From Saccoglossus kowalevskii (lineage: Eukaryota; Hemichordata; Enteropneusta; Harrimaniidae): a stretch of 33,955 bases of DNA. This document shows, in pieces, positions 32,176 to 33,955 of the stretch (its first letter is position 1; every line of letters starts with the position of its first letter). Location: the NCBI RefSeq assembly GCF_000003605.2, contig NW_003138320.1, positions 670,281 through 704,235 on the forward strand. Reading direction: 5' to 3'. The notes beneath the pieces are model-generated. The model worked only from the letters and a program-made list of their open reading frames with translations. It ran no database searches and had not been told where the DNA came from. Both the position numbers and the translations under genes were made by a program.

Positions 32176-33955
32176 GTGTTTTTTTAATGATTGTACATTT
32201 TTCTGCATCTGGTAAAATGCAGATGCACTTTTGTTCTTCACAGATCGGAATTTACCCCCAAATATTGTCCTGGATACGGTGACACTGAGATACATACATT
32301 AAATTCACCGCGAAATATCGTCTATTATTTACTTGTTTTCACAGTGAGTCGTCCAGTAGTGTGGCCGCGATACCGTATCAACACACGCCTTCGTATGATT
32401 TATTGACGTTGTGATTACTGGTTAAATATTGTAAAAGGTGAGATAATGCCATTGCCAAGTTGAATAAGATGTAGTATAAGGTCATGTAAGATTGTAGTAT
32501 GTTCTTTTTGGTTATCAGCGAACGCGTCCCTGTGCGGTGTCAAAGTACGCATTTGCTCCGTATCTGCCATATGTACATTACAGTAGGCTAGACGCCTGTG
32601 TGGACAATGTGGTGTTGCAGGCCCGCGCTCGGTGTATTGGCGGACATCTATGGCACATGCTGATGTCAAAATTCACACCATTTACCAAACGAGTGGGCCT
32701 GCTTGGGATAAGTCCTTAACCGTTGCCTTTGTCACTGATACAGAAATTACCCATACTGCAGTGTGATAATGACGTCATTAAAAAGGTGTGCACCCCCTGG
32801 AGGAGGTATTGATGGGATCGATAAGTGTTAAGTAGTAACTGGTGTAGCCTATACGAATACCTATATACTACGCTAGTAATATCTCATTGTGCATTCAGAT
32901 TTATGCAAACCTCATACACTAAATGATGCCATACTAACACTCTTATTGGCCAGTTTAAATACTGCATGTTGAAACTTCCCCGTAATTACGAGATTTCAAG
33001 ATGATTGACAATGATTCTGTCGACGAAATTTCCATTCAAATTAACAGTAAATAGCTAACCACCATGATATACTAAAAGAACTATGCCAAGGCGTTAGAAT
33101 TAATGGGGTTAGTAGTTAGTAGATAGTGGTGGAAATAGGGCGCGTAAAGATTTCGTTGTTTTAATAATGCCCCTCACGATATTTGCACAAGATTTGAGAT
33201 GGAAGATGATTCGATCACAATGCAACAATAGATATAGTCAAATATTTTTTACACAAAACACAGATATAAGGTCTGCAAATGAGATACGATGCCATCAGTT
33301 CTATTATTCGACATGCTTCGTGAACCTTCATATTTATTATGGGTTAGTCAGATTGTAGAATGTCAACACAACATTTTAATATAAGACAAATTTTCATCTA
33401 CAGAGAGACCCGATGTTGATAAAAACACGAATAACAACACAGATGACATGGATTGGTATGTGCTTCCAATCTAGGTCTGTTATACATAGTATATCCAGGT
33501 GTATATACAGGTCTGAATGGGCATAGTAACATTACACAATACGTGGTCAAGAAAAATATTAGTGCTGAAATATAAAATATTTCAGTGTATTCCTTTACGT
33601 AATTCATCGTCGTTGTAATATCTATATCTACCAATAGATTGAATCCGGTCTTCAAATATCTTCCACATAATTGCCAAAACAAATGCAACATTATTTAATA
33701 AAGGTATAATCTAAATTACGAGAATCCTAGTTGCAACGAATGTTCAATTTAGTAGTGTTGATGTGAATAGTATGAAATTGTCTACTGTGGCTTTACAAAA
33801 GATTATATCTCAGATTGTCACAAGTCTCCCAGAAAACCAAGAATTATGTTTATATCATCAGTATGATATTATCTACTGTGACAAAATGTAGTCTAAAAAA
33901 TATATCAGGTAGTCTTCTTGAAATCGTCTAATGTAGTCTCTCAGACATCCCGGAA
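31206..33955. other. Right end of the window without a recognised gene
   Basis: Apart from the GTT microsatellite and a perfect CRE-like TGACGTCA at 32770..32777, only short unsupported frames are seen. No repeat shared with the rest of the window was detected. Confidence 0.4.
32113..32176. repeat. (GTT)n microsatellite, about 60 bp
   Basis: A near-perfect triplet array. It gives a poly-Gln run in an otherwise uncharacterised minus-strand frame at 32098..32295. Confidence 0.97.

Noticed and set aside
32098-32295. Poly-glutamine protein on the minus strand
   Set aside because: The Gln run comes from the GTT microsatellite and the rest of the frame has no recognisable domain or good start context.

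Overview
The window looks like nuclear DNA from an invertebrate animal. It is AT-rich, coding exons are small and separated by introns with GT..AG borders, and simple repeats, an N-gap and many short dispersed inverted-repeat elements fill most of the space. The recognisable genes are secreted C-type lectins. The species cannot be fixed by reading alone; a marine invertebrate deuterostome (hemichordate or lancelet type) is my guess, not a result.

The main content is two plus-strand single-domain C-type lectin paralogues, about 5 kb apart, with the same architecture. Gene 1 codes over 4086..8849 in four coding exons (4086..4143, 5349..5551, 8115..8262, 8773..8849; 161 residues). Gene 2 codes over 14084..16233 (14084..14141, 14245..14450, 15159..15306, 16163..16233; 160 residues). 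Both have a splice acceptor just before the start codon, a first coding exon of exactly 58 nt carrying the signal peptide, intron phases 1-0-1, a 148-nt third coding exon with the QPD loop, and a further intron just after the stop codon. Both share eight cysteines, including an extra pair beyond the usual long-form set, and both lack the Asn of the calcium-binding WND motif.

Between the lectin genes lie a degenerate satellite-like array (about 9690..10525), an assembly gap (10742..10890) and two Cys-rich reading frames beside it that look like pieces of a PAN/apple domain. Downstream, 28316..28508 and 30466..30541 splice in frame into a probable C-terminus of an unrecognised plus-strand gene. 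A signal-peptide-like first exon at 23872 could belong to it or to another gene, but no connecting exons were proven.

Most of the rest is repeat-derived. There are five copies of a 340-366 bp TA-flanked inverted-repeat element, two copies of a long-inverted-repeat element (one split by a copy of the former), a 401 bp hAT-like element with a perfect 24 bp terminal repeat and 7 bp target duplication, TTAAAG-ended elements, TACTGTAAAA-ended elements, a tRNA-derived SINE, two further dispersed families, a minus-strand LTR-like segment inside a lectin intron, and an unusual AT-rich block of nested inverted repeats (28506..29182). No rRNA, functional tRNA, CRISPR or prokaryotic gene was seen. Every splice model comes from reading splice sites and frame continuity and has no transcript support here.
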